Notes under the pieces: generated by a model
Database searches by the model: none
Seen by the model: the letters and a program-made list of their open reading frames with translations, nothing else
What the model was told of the DNA's origin: nothing
Part shown: positions 44,397-53,164 of the stretch, piece by piece
Numbering within the stretch: the stretch's first letter is position 1
Layout: the number at the start of each line of letters is the position of its first letter
Source: Lachnotalea sp041821265
Lineage (GTDB): Bacteria > Bacillota > Clostridia > Lachnospirales > Lachnospiraceae
Direction of reading: 5' to 3'
Assembly (NCBI GenBank): GCA_041821265.1
Contig: JBGUEQ010000004.1
Span: forward strand, 1 to 64,000
DNA length: 64,000 nucleotides
Made by a program: the position numbers and the translations under genes

Positions 44397-45830
44397 CTAT
44401 AATCGTAAATTAGAATATACTTTAATTTCGCTTTCTTTTTGCAATAAAGTGACATTTCTATAAATATCTCTTATAGTATTCGTTACTCCATTAATACAAA
44501 CATTCGTATTCGGAAATACTCGTCCAGACACAAAAACACTTCCATTTAGAGAACGCTCTTTTTGACTAATTAGTTCTTCTTTTAATTTACAATCTTCATT
44601 ATATTTTGCAGACTTCTCTATTTTTTCTTTCATAATATTATTACGCACATCAACAAGATAATTATCTTGCTTTTTATTAATTTTGTCTGTGATTCGATTA
44701 AGATTAGATTCCAGCACAGTAATTTCTGATTTCAATCCATTAATTCTAGCATCAATTTTCAAAATCGAATCATAGAATTCCTTATCCATCCCAATTACAA
44801 TTCTTGTACACATTTCAGCTACATTCCCAATAGCAGAAGCAGATATCAGTTCGATTGCTCTACAATTACCGCCAATAATGGCACCTCTTCTTCCTGTAAC
44901 AATAATTTTTTTGTGTGCATTGATATCACAATTCATAATTGAATTAGCAAAAACATTTCCCTTTGAAACTACTGTCGTCTGTTCAAAAAACTTGGCTGAC
45001 ACATCACCTTTTGCAAATACATACCCCTTACCTTGTCCTTGCATCCCGTTTTTAAGTAGAATATTTTTACTCGCAATTAAGGTTGCCGTTTCAACGCTAC
45101 CATTTATAGTAATATTACCACATGCTTCTATTTTTGCCTCACCAAACACATTTCCTTGTACCAACACATCTCCATAGAATTTGATCGGTTTTGCATTAGC
45201 ATCCAAATCACCTTCCACTACGTATACCTGTGATACTTTCAGTTTTGCTCCATCAAATTCAATTTTACCATCAAAATCAGAATAATAACAATTATCTGAT
45301 TCATTTATGCTAAAACCTTTCCCTTTTAATGGTCTTAAATCTACTACACCTTTCGTTTTTAAAACTACCCCAGTTACCGTTATGCCATCAGAACCATTTA
45401 TTACAGGATGATATTCCACTAATAAATCATTTTCCTTACATAACTCTAACTTACCCAGTGTATTGTAATCAACCGTTCCATCCTCTAAAATAATTGTGTT
45501 CGTAACGGGTTCCGTATTAAAATAATACTTGTAATATCCATTACTTCCCTGTATTGCTACTTTTCCCTTTGCAACCAAAACCTTGGAATTCAATTCTTTT
45601 TCATTAAGCATTACTGCAATTCTAGTCTTGTCTATCCCATAAATGACATTATGATGATTTAGCAATTCAACAATATCTTTCACATCATATTCTGTGATTT
45701 CACCTAACATCATTAAGTAGGCTTCAATCTTATCATCTGATACTATGACTTTAACTTTTGATTCTAATGTTCCCTCAGATTCTAATGTTTCATCGGATTT
45801 TAATATTACATTTAACTCTTCCCTTGACAT
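44397..45830 (-). CDS. FapA-family protein (DUF342)
   Basis: 477 aa. N-terminal acidic segment with an ESEGTLES near-repeat; FapA alpha/beta region (about 30-180); a right-handed beta-helix (about 185-335, many GDV/GNI turns: KFYGDVLVQGNVFGEAKIEACGNITINGSV); a coiled coil (about 350-430); and a short beta end. FapA proteins are polymer-forming and often linked to envelope or flagellar functions. ATG at 45830 follows GGGAGGG. Co-transcribed with recG; an unusual partner, so its role here is open. Confidence 0.85.
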   Translation of the reverse strand: MSREELNVILKSDETLESEGTLESKVKVIVSDDKIEAYLMMLGEITEYDVKDIVELLNHHNVIYGIDKTRIAVMLNEKELNSKVLVAKGKVAIQGSNGYYKYYFNTEPVTNTIILEDGTVDYNTLGKLELCKENDLLVEYHPVINGSDGITVTGVVLKTKGVVDLRPLKGKGFSINESDNCYYSDFDGKIEFDGAKLKVSQVYVVEGDLDANAKPIKFYGDVLVQGNVFGEAKIEACGNITINGSVETATLIASKNILLKNGMQGQGKGYVFAKGDVSAKFFEQTTVVSKGNVFANSIMNCDINAHKKIIVTGRRGAIIGGNCRAIELISASAIGNVAEMCTRIVIGMDKEFYDSILKIDARINGLKSEITVLESNLNRITDKINKKQDNYLVDVRNNIMKEKIEKSAKYNEDCKLKEELISQKERSLNGSVFVSGRVFPNTNVCINGVTNTIRDIYRNVTLLQKESEIKVYSNLRL

Positions 45831-45889
45831 AATTGTATAACCCTCCCAATAGATTGCTACATCTCATGCTATTTAGAATTACGATTCAG

Positions 45890-46015
45890 CTTAGGATATC
45901 ATAGCAACGATTATGCACAAAAATTATACTTCCTGCATAATTTTGCACTTGAAAACTTGGGTTTCTGTGACCTGCTCTCACAAAATGATAGCTCACAGTC
46001 TCATTGACCTCGTAG
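45890..46015 (+). repeat. diverged relative of the MITE-like repeat
   Basis: Within the 207-bp gap between the FapA-like and DAK2 genes. Aligns by eye to copies B/C over ATGCACAAAAAT, TGCATAATTTTGCAC and AAAACTTGGGTTTCTG, with the same hairpin and spacing, but the TAACTATTCAG ends are gone. Boundaries are approximate. Confidence 0.4.
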
Positions 46016-46037
46016 TAATATTTAGAATACCAACTCA

Positions 46038-47702
46038 TTACTCAACAGAAACAATATAGTAATAAATTGGTTGCCCTCCAAAGTGTATTTCAACATCGCA
46101 GTCCTTATAATCATTCGCAATCTCTTCCACTAACTTATTCGCAACTTCTGCCGAAATACTTTCACCATAATAAATACTAATTAATTCTGTTTCATCATCT
46201 ATTAATTGTTCAATCATATCTTTGGTTACTTTATCAATTGTACTTCCAACTGTAAGGATTGAATGGTCCCCAATTCCCATAATATCATTCTCTTTAATTT
46301 CTTTACCATCGATGTTAGTATCTCTAACTGCGTAAGTCACTTGTCCGGTTTTAACTCTTGCAATTTCCCCTAGCATACTTTTTTCATTTTCAACTACTGT
46401 CTTTTCTGGTACATAATTAATTACTGCCGTAATTCCTTGTGGTACTGTTTTAGTTGGAATAACAATTATATTCTTATCCTCCACAAGTTCCTTTGCTTGA
46501 TTTGCAGCAAGAATAATATTTTTATTATTCGGAAAAATAAATATATTTTCTGCATTCACTTTATCAATGGCATTAAGCATATCTTCTGTACTTGGATTCA
46601 TTGTCTGACCACCTTCAATAAGATAATCAACTCCAAGTTCATTAAAAATTTCACCTATGCCTGCGCCAACTGAAATGGCTATGAAGCCTACTTCTTTCTT
46701 AGGTTCATCTTTCAGTTCCTGTGCTTGCATTTGCGCTAACTTCTCCGCGTCTTTAATTAATCTTTCATTATGTTCCTCGCGCATATTATCTATCTTCATA
46801 CTCGTTAACGAGCCATATGACAAACCTCTTTGAATTGCTAGTCCAGGATCATTTGTATGTACATGAACCTTAACTATATCTTCATCAGAAACCACTACTA
46901 ACGAATCACCAATTGAACCTAAAAATTCTTTAAACTCATGTTCTGTACTTTGAGTATATTCTTTCTCTACCATGATGATAAACTCAGTACAATATCCAAA
47001 TTTTATATCTGATGCTTCTGTATTAGAAAATGCTCCTTTTTTTATCGAAAAGTTGTTTTCCCCTTGTATTGATAGGTCTATTTCTTTGCCAAGAAATGCA
47101 TCAAATCCACCTTTTAGTACCTGCATTAGTCCCTGTCCACCTGAATCTACCACTCCTGCTTGTTTTAGTACTGGAAGCATCTCTGGTGTCTGACTAAGTA
47201 CATAATCGCCATGTTCAATTACTTGTTTCATAAATTCTTCTAAATCATCAACTTCGTCAACAATTTCTGCACATCTATCTGCCATTCCTCGCGCTACAGT
47301 TAAAATGGTTCCTTCTTTAGGCTTCATAACTGCTTTGTATGCAGTCTCTACCGCTTTTCCAAATGCATTTGTCAACGTAAATTTATCTATGTCATCATAT
47401 TCAGTTATAACTTTTGTAAAACCTCTAAAAAGTTGTGAAAGAATAACTCCCGAATTACCTCTGGCACCTCTTAAAGAACCCGATGAAATAGTTTTAGCTA
47501 ACTCTGCCATTGTTGGATTATTTAAAGCGCTTACCTCTCTTGCTGCTGCCATAATTGTCAACGACATATTAGTACCTGTGTCACCGTCAGGAACTGGAAA
47601 AACATTCAATTCGTTAATCCATTCCTTTTTAGCCTCTATATTCTTTGCGCCTGCCAAAAACATCTTTGATAGCATTTCGGCATCTATCCTGTTAATTGTC
47701 AC
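46038..47702 (-). CDS. DAK2-domain kinase (YloV/FakA-like)
   Basis: 554 aa. N-terminal DakL/DAK2 ATP-binding domain (1-200: VFPVPDGDTGTNMSLT, GSLRGARGNSGVILSQLFRGF, DSGGQGL), a middle domain and a DegV-like C-terminal domain. In the fatty-acid kinase system this is the FakA subunit that phosphorylates fatty acids bound by FakB/DegV partners. GTG start at 47702 with GGAGG well placed. Lies 18 nt after the Asp23 gene; rpmB-asp23-dak2 is a conserved Firmicute set. Confidence 0.92.
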   Translation of the reverse strand: MTINRIDAEMLSKMFLAGAKNIEAKKEWINELNVFPVPDGDTGTNMSLTIMAAAREVSALNNPTMAELAKTISSGSLRGARGNSGVILSQLFRGFTKVITEYDDIDKFTLTNAFGKAVETAYKAVMKPKEGTILTVARGMADRCAEIVDEVDDLEEFMKQVIEHGDYVLSQTPEMLPVLKQAGVVDSGGQGLMQVLKGGFDAFLGKEIDLSIQGENNFSIKKGAFSNTEASDIKFGYCTEFIIMVEKEYTQSTEHEFKEFLGSIGDSLVVVSDEDIVKVHVHTNDPGLAIQRGLSYGSLTSMKIDNMREEHNERLIKDAEKLAQMQAQELKDEPKKEVGFIAISVGAGIGEIFNELGVDYLIEGGQTMNPSTEDMLNAIDKVNAENIFIFPNNKNIILAANQAKELVEDKNIIVIPTKTVPQGITAVINYVPEKTVVENEKSMLGEIARVKTGQVTYAVRDTNIDGKEIKENDIMGIGDHSILTVGSTIDKVTKDMIEQLIDDETELISIYYGESISAEVANKLVEEIANDYKDCDVEIHFGGQPIYYYIVSVE

Positions 47703-47720
47703 AATATGTTCCTCCTCAAA

Positions 47721-48077
47721 TTAATCTATTACTCGAACACCTTCTACAAAGATGTTGATTTTATCTACTACCATTCCAGTAAATTCTTCTACTTTATACT
47801 TTACGCTACTAATAAGATTGTCTGATACCGTTGAAATACTTACTCCATATGCTACAATAACATGAAAATCCAAAATCAAATTATTATCTACTATATCTAC
47901 ACTTATCCCGTGTGTTAAACTTTCTTTTTTTAATAGCTTAACCAATCCATCCTTTACATTAATTGTTGCCATACCTACAATTCCAAAGCACTCAACTGCT
48001 GTTGAACCAGCATAGTTAGCAATTACTTCAGTGTCAATTAGTACTTCGCCAAAACTATTATTCATGCGTCCTTTCAT
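47721..48077 (-). CDS. yloU: Asp23/Gls24-family protein (YloU)
   Basis: 118 aa, one Asp23 domain: GEVLIDTEVIANYAGSTAVECFGIVGMA at the start and VAYGVSISTVSDNLISSVKYKVEEFTG. Members are envelope-stress or membrane-surface proteins; this one always accompanies the DAK2 kinase. ATG at 48077 follows GGAGGTATTAACA. Divergent from rpmB. Confidence 0.92.
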   Translation of the reverse strand: MKGRMNNSFGEVLIDTEVIANYAGSTAVECFGIVGMATINVKDGLVKLLKKESLTHGISVDIVDNNLILDFHVIVAYGVSISTVSDNLISSVKYKVEEFTGMVVDKINIFVEGVRVID

Positions 48078-48306
48078 TGTTAATACCTCCATATATATAT
48101 TCAATTCACTTAACGAATTGTGTGCTAATTTTTGACAACTAGTTTAGTTATAATCCATATCTAAAATCGCAAAAATTTACTTTTCTTTAACATCGCCAAA
48201 ATAGCAATAGGATATTACTATTATAACCTTTTTTTGTAAAAATTGAAATATATTTTTTGTTTTTCTATAAAAATAACCACTTTAATTAGATTTTTTTTTT
48301 TTTTGC

Positions 48307-48335
48307 TTGCAATGTCTCTCCATATCTGATAAAAT
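48307..48335 (+). promoter_or_regulatory. rpmB promoter
   Basis: TTGCAA (48307-48312), 17-nt spacer, TAAAAT (48330-48335), preceded by a T-tract of about 14 nt (48290-48304) that may act as an UP-like element. Confidence 0.6.
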
Positions 48336-48370
48336 AATTTTGTTATGATTTTGTATAAGGAGGTGCTAGT

Positions 48371-48559
48371 ATGGCAAAATGTTCAGTTTGTGGAAAAGGT
48401 GCTCACTTCGGAAACAAGGTGAGTCATTCTCATAGAAGGTCAAATAAAATTTGGAAATCTAATGTTAAATCTGTTAGAGTTAATTTAAACAACGGTGCAA
48501 CTAAAAAAATGTATGTTTGTACATCATGTTTAAAATCAGGCTTAGTAAAGCGTGCTTAA
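48371..48559 (+). CDS. rpmB: 50S ribosomal protein L28 (zinc-ribbon form)
   Basis: 62 aa. Two CxxC pairs, CSVCGK (4-9) and CTSC (51-54), make it the zinc-binding C+ form; HFGNKVSHSHRRSNKIWKSN is the family signature. ATG at 48371 follows AAGGAGG. Divergent from the asp23-dak2 operon, with its own promoter and terminator. Confidence 0.97.
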   Translation: MAKCSVCGKGAHFGNKVSHSHRRSNKIWKSNVKSVRVNLNNGATKKMYVCTSCLKSGLVKRA

Positions 48560-48576
48560 TTTTATTTAATTTTTAT

Positions 48577-48634
48577 AAAAAAGCTCATATAAAAGGGATT
48601 TTAATAAAACCTTTTTATATGAGCTTTTTTATTT
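48577..48634. terminator. rpmB terminator
   Basis: Arms AAAAAAGCTCATATAAAA and TTTTATATGAGCTTTTTT around a loop of about 17 nt, with a T6 run on the plus strand. Also usable for the convergent coaBC transcript. Confidence 0.9.
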
Positions 48635-48717
48635 TACAATAAAGTCCCTTGAACTCCCTATTAAAATCGAAAACCGCTTCGTGCCAAAATACATATATCA
48701 TTACTGTATTTATGATT

Positions 48718-48861
48718 TTAGTAATCACAACAAAAGAGATTATAGCCTATCAATAGCAACGAAAATATAATTAGTACTCCTACAAAATTGCTTTTAAGAA
48801 ACAGCATAATTAACATTCCTATTGCTATCCAAAATAAAATAAAACCAATTAATCTTCTCAC
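48718..48861 (-). CDS. small two-helix membrane protein
   Basis: 47 aa from a GTG at 48861, which has GAGG 5 nt upstream. The peptide is almost all membrane helix: one from about residues 4-22 (LIGFILFWIAIGMLIMLFL) and one from 26-45 (FVGVLIIFSLLLIGYNLFCC), ending in two cysteines and CD-Y. The hydrophobic pattern and ribosome-binding site support coding. Lies 46 nt after coaBC and may be read with it. Function unknown. Confidence 0.65.
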   Translation of the reverse strand: MRRLIGFILFWIAIGMLIMLFLKSNFVGVLIIFSLLLIGYNLFCCDY

Positions 48862-48907
48862 TACTGCCTCGCTAGCATTTTGTTTATTATTATTATATGC
48901 CTAATTT

Positions 48908-50107
48908 TTACATAAGATTATAATTTTTATTAATTTCATCAATAATTTTTGTGGCAACCTCATCTTTTGACATAATAGGTAATTCTATGCTCTCATCCTC
49001 TGTTATTATTGTAACAATGTTTGTGTCGGTACCAAAACCTGCACCTTCATCTTTTAAGTTATTCGCAATTATCATATCAATATTCTTTTTCTTTCTTTTT
49101 GCTTTTGAATATTCTAACATGTTTTCAGTTTCCATTGAAAATCCACATACATATTGCTTACTTGTTTTATTTTTACCCAAAAATCCTAAAATATCAGTTG
49201 TTCTCATCAATTCAATTTGCATGTCACCAACGGATTTTTTAATTTTTTGTTCACTTATACTACAAGGGGTATAATCTGCAACTGCAGCACTTTTTATAAT
49301 AATGTCCATATCTTTATAAATCTTTTCTACTGCTTCAAACATTTCTTTAGCACTATCCACTTCAACCACTTCCATAAAATCAGGGTGATTAATATGTGTC
49401 TTACCCGTAATCAACGTAACTTGTGCACCTCTACGCATACAGTTCTTTGCTATTGCATATCCCATTTTTCCGGTTGAATGGTTTGTAATGAATCTTACTG
49501 GATCAATTCTTTCTCTTGTTGGTCCAGCAGAAACAAGAACCTTCTTTCCTACCATGTCTTTATCGCAAGCTATTTCTTTTAAAATATTTTCTAACAGAGT
49601 ATCTTCTGATGGCATTTTACCAGCTCCTGTATCTTTGCAAGCTAAATATCCACTATCTGCCTCTATTATTTCAAATCCATACGCTTTTAATTTATTTATA
49701 TTATCAATTACAATTGGATTAGTATACATGTTTGTGTTCATAGCAGGTGCAACTATCTTCTTACATTTACATGCAAGAACTGTTGTCGTAAGCATATCGT
49801 CTGCAATTCCATTTGCCATTTTTCCAATTACATTTGCACTAGCCGGTGCTACTACACATAAATCTGCTTTCTTAGCAAGTGCAATATGTTCCACACTATG
49901 CTGGAAATTTCTATCAAACGTATCTAATAGGCACTTATTGCTTGTTAATGTTTCAAATGTAATGGGATTTATAAAGTTAGTTGCATTTTGAGTCATTATA
50001 ACATGAACATTTGCATGTAGTTTAACAAGCATACTTGCAAGATTGGCAATCTTATATGCCGCTATACTTCCTGCTACTCCTAATATGATAGTTTTTTCTT
50101 TTAGCAT
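48908..50107 (-). CDS. coaBC: bifunctional CoaBC (PPC decarboxylase / PPC synthetase)
   Basis: 399 aa. The N-terminal half is the FMN-dependent decarboxylase (ILGVAGSIAAYK, catalytic His in VEHIALAKKADL, APAMNTNMY). The C-terminal half (about 185-399) is the CTP-dependent synthetase (VLVSAGPTRERIDPVRFITNHSTGKMGYA, KSAAVADYTP). Converts phosphopantothenate to phosphopantetheine; coaD does the next step. ATG at 50107 follows AAGGAGAAAA. It follows panD after 91 nt. Confidence 0.96.
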   Translation of the reverse strand: MLKEKTIILGVAGSIAAYKIANLASMLVKLHANVHVIMTQNATNFINPITFETLTSNKCLLDTFDRNFQHSVEHIALAKKADLCVVAPASANVIGKMANGIADDMLTTTVLACKCKKIVAPAMNTNMYTNPIVIDNINKLKAYGFEIIEADSGYLACKDTGAGKMPSEDTLLENILKEIACDKDMVGKKVLVSAGPTRERIDPVRFITNHSTGKMGYAIAKNCMRRGAQVTLITGKTHINHPDFMEVVEVDSAKEMFEAVEKIYKDMDIIIKSAAVADYTPCSISEQKIKKSVGDMQIELMRTTDILGFLGKNKTSKQYVCGFSMETENMLEYSKAKRKKKNIDMIIANNLKDEGAGFGTDTNIVTIITEDESIELPIMSKDEVATKIIDEINKNYNLM

Positions 50108-50198
50108 TTTATATTTTCTCCTTTTCAAGCCAAACAGTAATGATTCAATACTTTCCTGCATTATCATTACAAAACATGCGTTTTGTTGCCGCTAAAAT

Positions 50199-50591
50199 CT
50201 AATCCATATCATTTAGCTTTCCATGTTTTTCATAATTCGTATTTCTGAGTATCTTATTATTATCATCAACAATTAAAACCTTTGGTCTGTGGCACTTAGC
50301 TTCACTGATATCCATAGTAGCGTAGCACATAATGATAATATGATCACCTACTTGTACACACCTAGCTGCCGCTCCATTTAGGCATATCATACCGCTACCT
50401 CGCTCGCCCGCTATTGTATAAGTCTCAAAACGATTTCCGTTTTCGATATCAACGATCTGTACCTTTTCATATTCCAATATTCCAGCCGCTTCCAGCAGCT
50501 CTTCGTCTACAGTTATACTTCCGACATAGGCAAGCTCCGCCTGTTTTACTACAGCCCTATGTATTTTTCCTTTTAACATAGTAATATTCAT
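50199..50591 (-). CDS. panD: aspartate 1-decarboxylase
   Basis: 130 aa pyruvoyl enzyme making beta-alanine from aspartate. The self-processing site Gly-Ser is in YVGSITVDE (about 24-25), and RGSGMICLNGAAAR and GDHIIIMCYA follow. ATG at 50591 follows GGAGGCGTGAA. Lies 10 nt downstream of panC. Confidence 0.96.
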   Translation of the reverse strand: MNITMLKGKIHRAVVKQAELAYVGSITVDEELLEAAGILEYEKVQIVDIENGNRFETYTIAGERGSGMICLNGAAARCVQVGDHIIIMCYATMDISEAKCHRPKVLIVDDNNKILRNTNYEKHGKLNDMD

Positions 50592-50601
50592 TTCACGCCT
50601 C

Positions 50602-51447
50602 CTACTCTTCAATAATAAAATTATCAATTAACCTTGTTTTTCCAATATAAACAGCTACTGCAACTAATATATTACCTGATATTTTTTTTGTAATTTCAAT
50701 GTTGTCAAAATTTACCACTTCAATATAATCAACTTTTGCTAGTGGTTCTTTTTTAATCCACTCTAGAATTATATTTTTGACTTTCTCTGCACTTTGTTCA
50801 CCTTCTGCAATTATTTTTTTCCCTTGATTTAGCGCTTGATTAAGAACAACAGCGGCACTTCTTTCTTCTACAGAAAGATACGTATTTCTCGAACTCTTTG
50901 CCAGTCCATCTTTTTCTCTCACAATAGGACATCCTACTATTTCAATTCCAAAATTTAAATCCTTAACCATACGCTTAATAACAGCAAGCTGTTGTGCATC
51001 TTTCTGACCAAAATACGCTCTATCTGGAGTTACAATGTTAAACAGTTTACCTACAACGATACAAACCCCTTTAAAATGGATTGGCCTTGACTTGCCACAA
51101 AGTTCCTTTGTAAGTCCCTCCATATCAATAAATGTGCATGCATCTGGTGCATACATTTGTGATGCTTCAGGATGAAAAATCAAATCTGCTCCTGCACTTT
51201 CACACAATTTCGAATCTCGCTCTAAGTCTCTTGGGTAACTTTCTAAATCTTCTGTTGGTCCAAACTGTGTAGGATTAACAAAAATACTAACAACCACTTT
51301 ATCATTTTCTTGATGTGCTCGTTCAATAAGACTTTGATGGCCTTCATGCAGATATCCCATCGTTGGGACAAAACCTATACTCTTTCCTTCCCGTTTCCAA
51401 AATTTTACTTGAATTCTAATTTCTTCAATTGTATTTACAATATTCAT
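50602..51447 (-). CDS. panC: pantothenate synthetase
   Basis: 281 aa. Joins pantoate and beta-alanine with ATP. Motifs FVPTMGYLHEGHQSLI (HxGH), NPTQFGPTEDLESYPRD, LCGKSRPIHFKGV (KSRP-like) and GLAKSSRN. ATG at 51447 is preferred because AAGGA lies 7 nt before it; upstream in-frame ATG at 51471 is possible. Confidence 0.96.
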   Translation of the reverse strand: MNIVNTIEEIRIQVKFWKREGKSIGFVPTMGYLHEGHQSLIERAHQENDKVVVSIFVNPTQFGPTEDLESYPRDLERDSKLCESAGADLIFHPEASQMYAPDACTFIDMEGLTKELCGKSRPIHFKGVCIVVGKLFNIVTPDRAYFGQKDAQQLAVIKRMVKDLNFGIEIVGCPIVREKDGLAKSSRNTYLSVEERSAAVVLNQALNQGKKIIAEGEQSAEKVKNIILEWIKKEPLAKVDYIEVVNFDNIEITKKISGNILVAVAVYIGKTRLIDNFIIEE

Positions 51448-51562
51448 TTCGTTATCCTTCTTGCTATCCATATATTTTATTTGCACAATTTTCTGAATAT
51501 AATTTTGTCTTTCCTCTATTAAATCAGTTTGTTTGGTCAATCGTAATACACTGCTATGCTAT

Positions 51563-52390
51563 CTAATACAGCTTGGACAAAATAGAGTCCTCCATACTAA
51601 AACAATGTTCTTTCGCTGGAAATGTTCCTTCATTTACCTCTTTGATATAATTTTTAAATGCTTTATTCATTTCATCGCCAACATTTCCAAATTGTTTTAC
51701 AAATTTAGGAGTAAAGTCCGAAAACATTCCAAGCATATCTTGATACACTAATACCTGTCCATCACAACCCGCTCCAGCCCCAATTCCAATTGTTGGTATT
51801 GAGATTTTATCTGTTATAATCTTTGCAAGTGCTTGTGGAACACATTCCAAAACGATTGCAAATACCCCGGCTTCCTCTAAAGCAATTGCATCTTCAATTA
51901 ACTTTTTTGCCGCCTCTTCATTCTTGCCTTGAACCTTATAACCACCAAATGCATTTACCGATTGTGGTGTAAGCCCCAAATGCCCCATTACTGGTATACT
52001 AGCTTTTACGATTGCTTCAATCTGTTCCAGTATTTCTTTACCACCTTCCAATTTAATCGCTCCTGCTCTGCCTTCTTTCATCAAACGACCCGCATTTACA
52101 ACTGCATCATAAACAGAAGTTTGATATGACATAAACGGCATATCTGTTACAACCAGGGCATTTTTACAGCCTTTCGCAACTGCCTTTGAATGATGTATCA
52201 TATCCTCCATGGTAACTGAAATAGTGTCCTTATAACCTAAAATAACCATACCCAGTGAATCACCAACTAATATGGCATTCACACCTGCCTGATCCATCAA
52301 CTTAGCTGTTGAATAATCATATGCAGTGAGCATGGTTATCTTATGATTTTTATTTTTAGATTCCTTTAATGTTACTGTAGTGTTTTTCAT
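51563..52390 (-). CDS. panB: 3-methyl-2-oxobutanoate hydroxymethyltransferase
   Basis: 275 aa. First step of pantothenate synthesis. Motifs MLTAYDYSTAKLMDQAGVNAILVGDSLGMV, the PFMSYQ loop and IKLEGG, with IGIGAGAGCDGQVLVYQDMLG near the end. ATG at 52390 sits 7 nt after GGAGG. First gene of panB-panC-panD-coaBC. Confidence 0.96.
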   Translation of the reverse strand: MKNTTVTLKESKNKNHKITMLTAYDYSTAKLMDQAGVNAILVGDSLGMVILGYKDTISVTMEDMIHHSKAVAKGCKNALVVTDMPFMSYQTSVYDAVVNAGRLMKEGRAGAIKLEGGKEILEQIEAIVKASIPVMGHLGLTPQSVNAFGGYKVQGKNEEAAKKLIEDAIALEEAGVFAIVLECVPQALAKIITDKISIPTIGIGAGAGCDGQVLVYQDMLGMFSDFTPKFVKQFGNVGDEMNKAFKNYIKEVNEGTFPAKEHCFSMEDSILSKLY

Positions 52391-52451
52391 TTTCATACCT
52401 CCAAAATTTATTTGGAGTTGTATTTCAAAAGACATTTGATGATGTCACCCT

Positions 52452-52480
52452 ATAGTAATCATAAATAATACCCTATTCAA
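52452..52480 (-). promoter_or_regulatory. candidate panB promoter
   Basis: Minus strand: TTGAAT (52475-52480), 17-nt spacer, TACTAT (52452-52457), about 60 nt upstream of panB. Confidence 0.4.
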
Positions 52481-52654
52481 GTCTTGTTCCTCAGATACAA
52501 GCTCTCATTATTATTCATTTACCATCATAATTAAATGACTGTTTCATCTCATCAGATGCAGTTTCTACGAATACCGCTCCTTAAACAGAATATCATATGC
52601 CACCTATAATTTCAAGTACAGTAACATTGAATTTATAACAGACGGAATATAACG

Positions 52655-52709
52655 TTACTGTTCACACAGTAGCTTAACACTAGCTGTTAAGCTGCTGTGT
52701 GAACAGTAA
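52655..52709. repeat. large palindrome with TTACTGTTCACACAG arms
   Basis: 25-bp stem with a single T/G mismatch (wobble in RNA) and a 5-nt loop (52680-52684). Outer arms TTACTGTTCACACAG / CTGTGTGAACAGTAA. Lies 28 nt past the ytfJ stop, but no T-run follows on either strand, so it is a repeat element first and a terminator only possibly. Arms match the palindromes at 54647 and 6183. Confidence 0.75.
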
Positions 52710-52736
52710 TAATATAACCACCTTTTATACTTCAAT

Positions 52737-53153
52737 CTATTCTTTTTCGCTTTCGCTCACTGTTGATTTGATTGCATCTTCAATATCTTCATCCATGTCC
52801 ACATCTTCTTTTTTTGAGCCACCTGTAAATTTATTTACTAAATCAGGAATCATATCAAGTATTTTAGTAATACCATCTTGATTCTTAACATTAACAAGTT
52901 TGGTATTTCCATTTTGAATTACTAAGACTGCACTAGGTGTCATTTTACCACCCATACCACCACCGCCATTATTCCTCTTACCATCTTCTGTAAAAGCTCC
53001 ACCTGCAACGCCAAATGATACATCTATGAGTGGAAGCACGATAGTGTCACCCACTTTGATTGCATCACCTACTACCGTTTTGCTCGTAATAAAACTATCC
53101 ATTCCTTTAAAAAGTGATCCCATCGTTGTACTAAAGCTATTATCTACTGACAT
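52737..53153 (-). CDS. ytfJ: GerW/YtfJ sporulation protein
   Basis: 138 aa, YtfJ/GerW family, needed for L-alanine spore germination in Bacillus. Signature: GDTIVLPLIDVSFGVAGGAF, the glycine run NNGGGGMGGKM and PSAVLVIQNG. ATG at 53153 follows AGGAGGAG. The start region overlaps nothing; it lies 11 nt after the DUF2953 gene, its usual partner. Acidic tail. Confidence 0.93.
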   Translation of the reverse strand: MSVDNSFSTTMGSLFKGMDSFITSKTVVGDAIKVGDTIVLPLIDVSFGVAGGAFTEDGKRNNGGGGMGGKMTPSAVLVIQNGNTKLVNVKNQDGITKILDMIPDLVNKFTGGSKKEDVDMDEDIEDAIKSTVSESEKE

Positions 53154-53164
53154 GTTTTCTCCTC

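Larger units (their letters stand above)
52391..52736. other. 346-bp intergenic region, ytfJ / panB
   Basis: Holds the candidate panB promoter (52452-52480) and the large palindrome (52655-52709). A minus-strand open stretch of 21 codons (52515-52580; contains DEMKQSFNYDGK) follows AAGGAG but has no credible start codon; it may be a gene remnant. Not recognised. Confidence 0.4.

Noticed and set aside
49488..49991. Plus-strand open frame of 167 codons across coaBC
   Set aside because: Antisense of a well-conserved enzyme gene; no ribosome-binding site, and codon pattern follows coaBC.
52655..52709. CRISPR-like or phage attachment site
   Set aside because: Single palindrome without spaced direct repeats, and no cas or integrase genes in the window.
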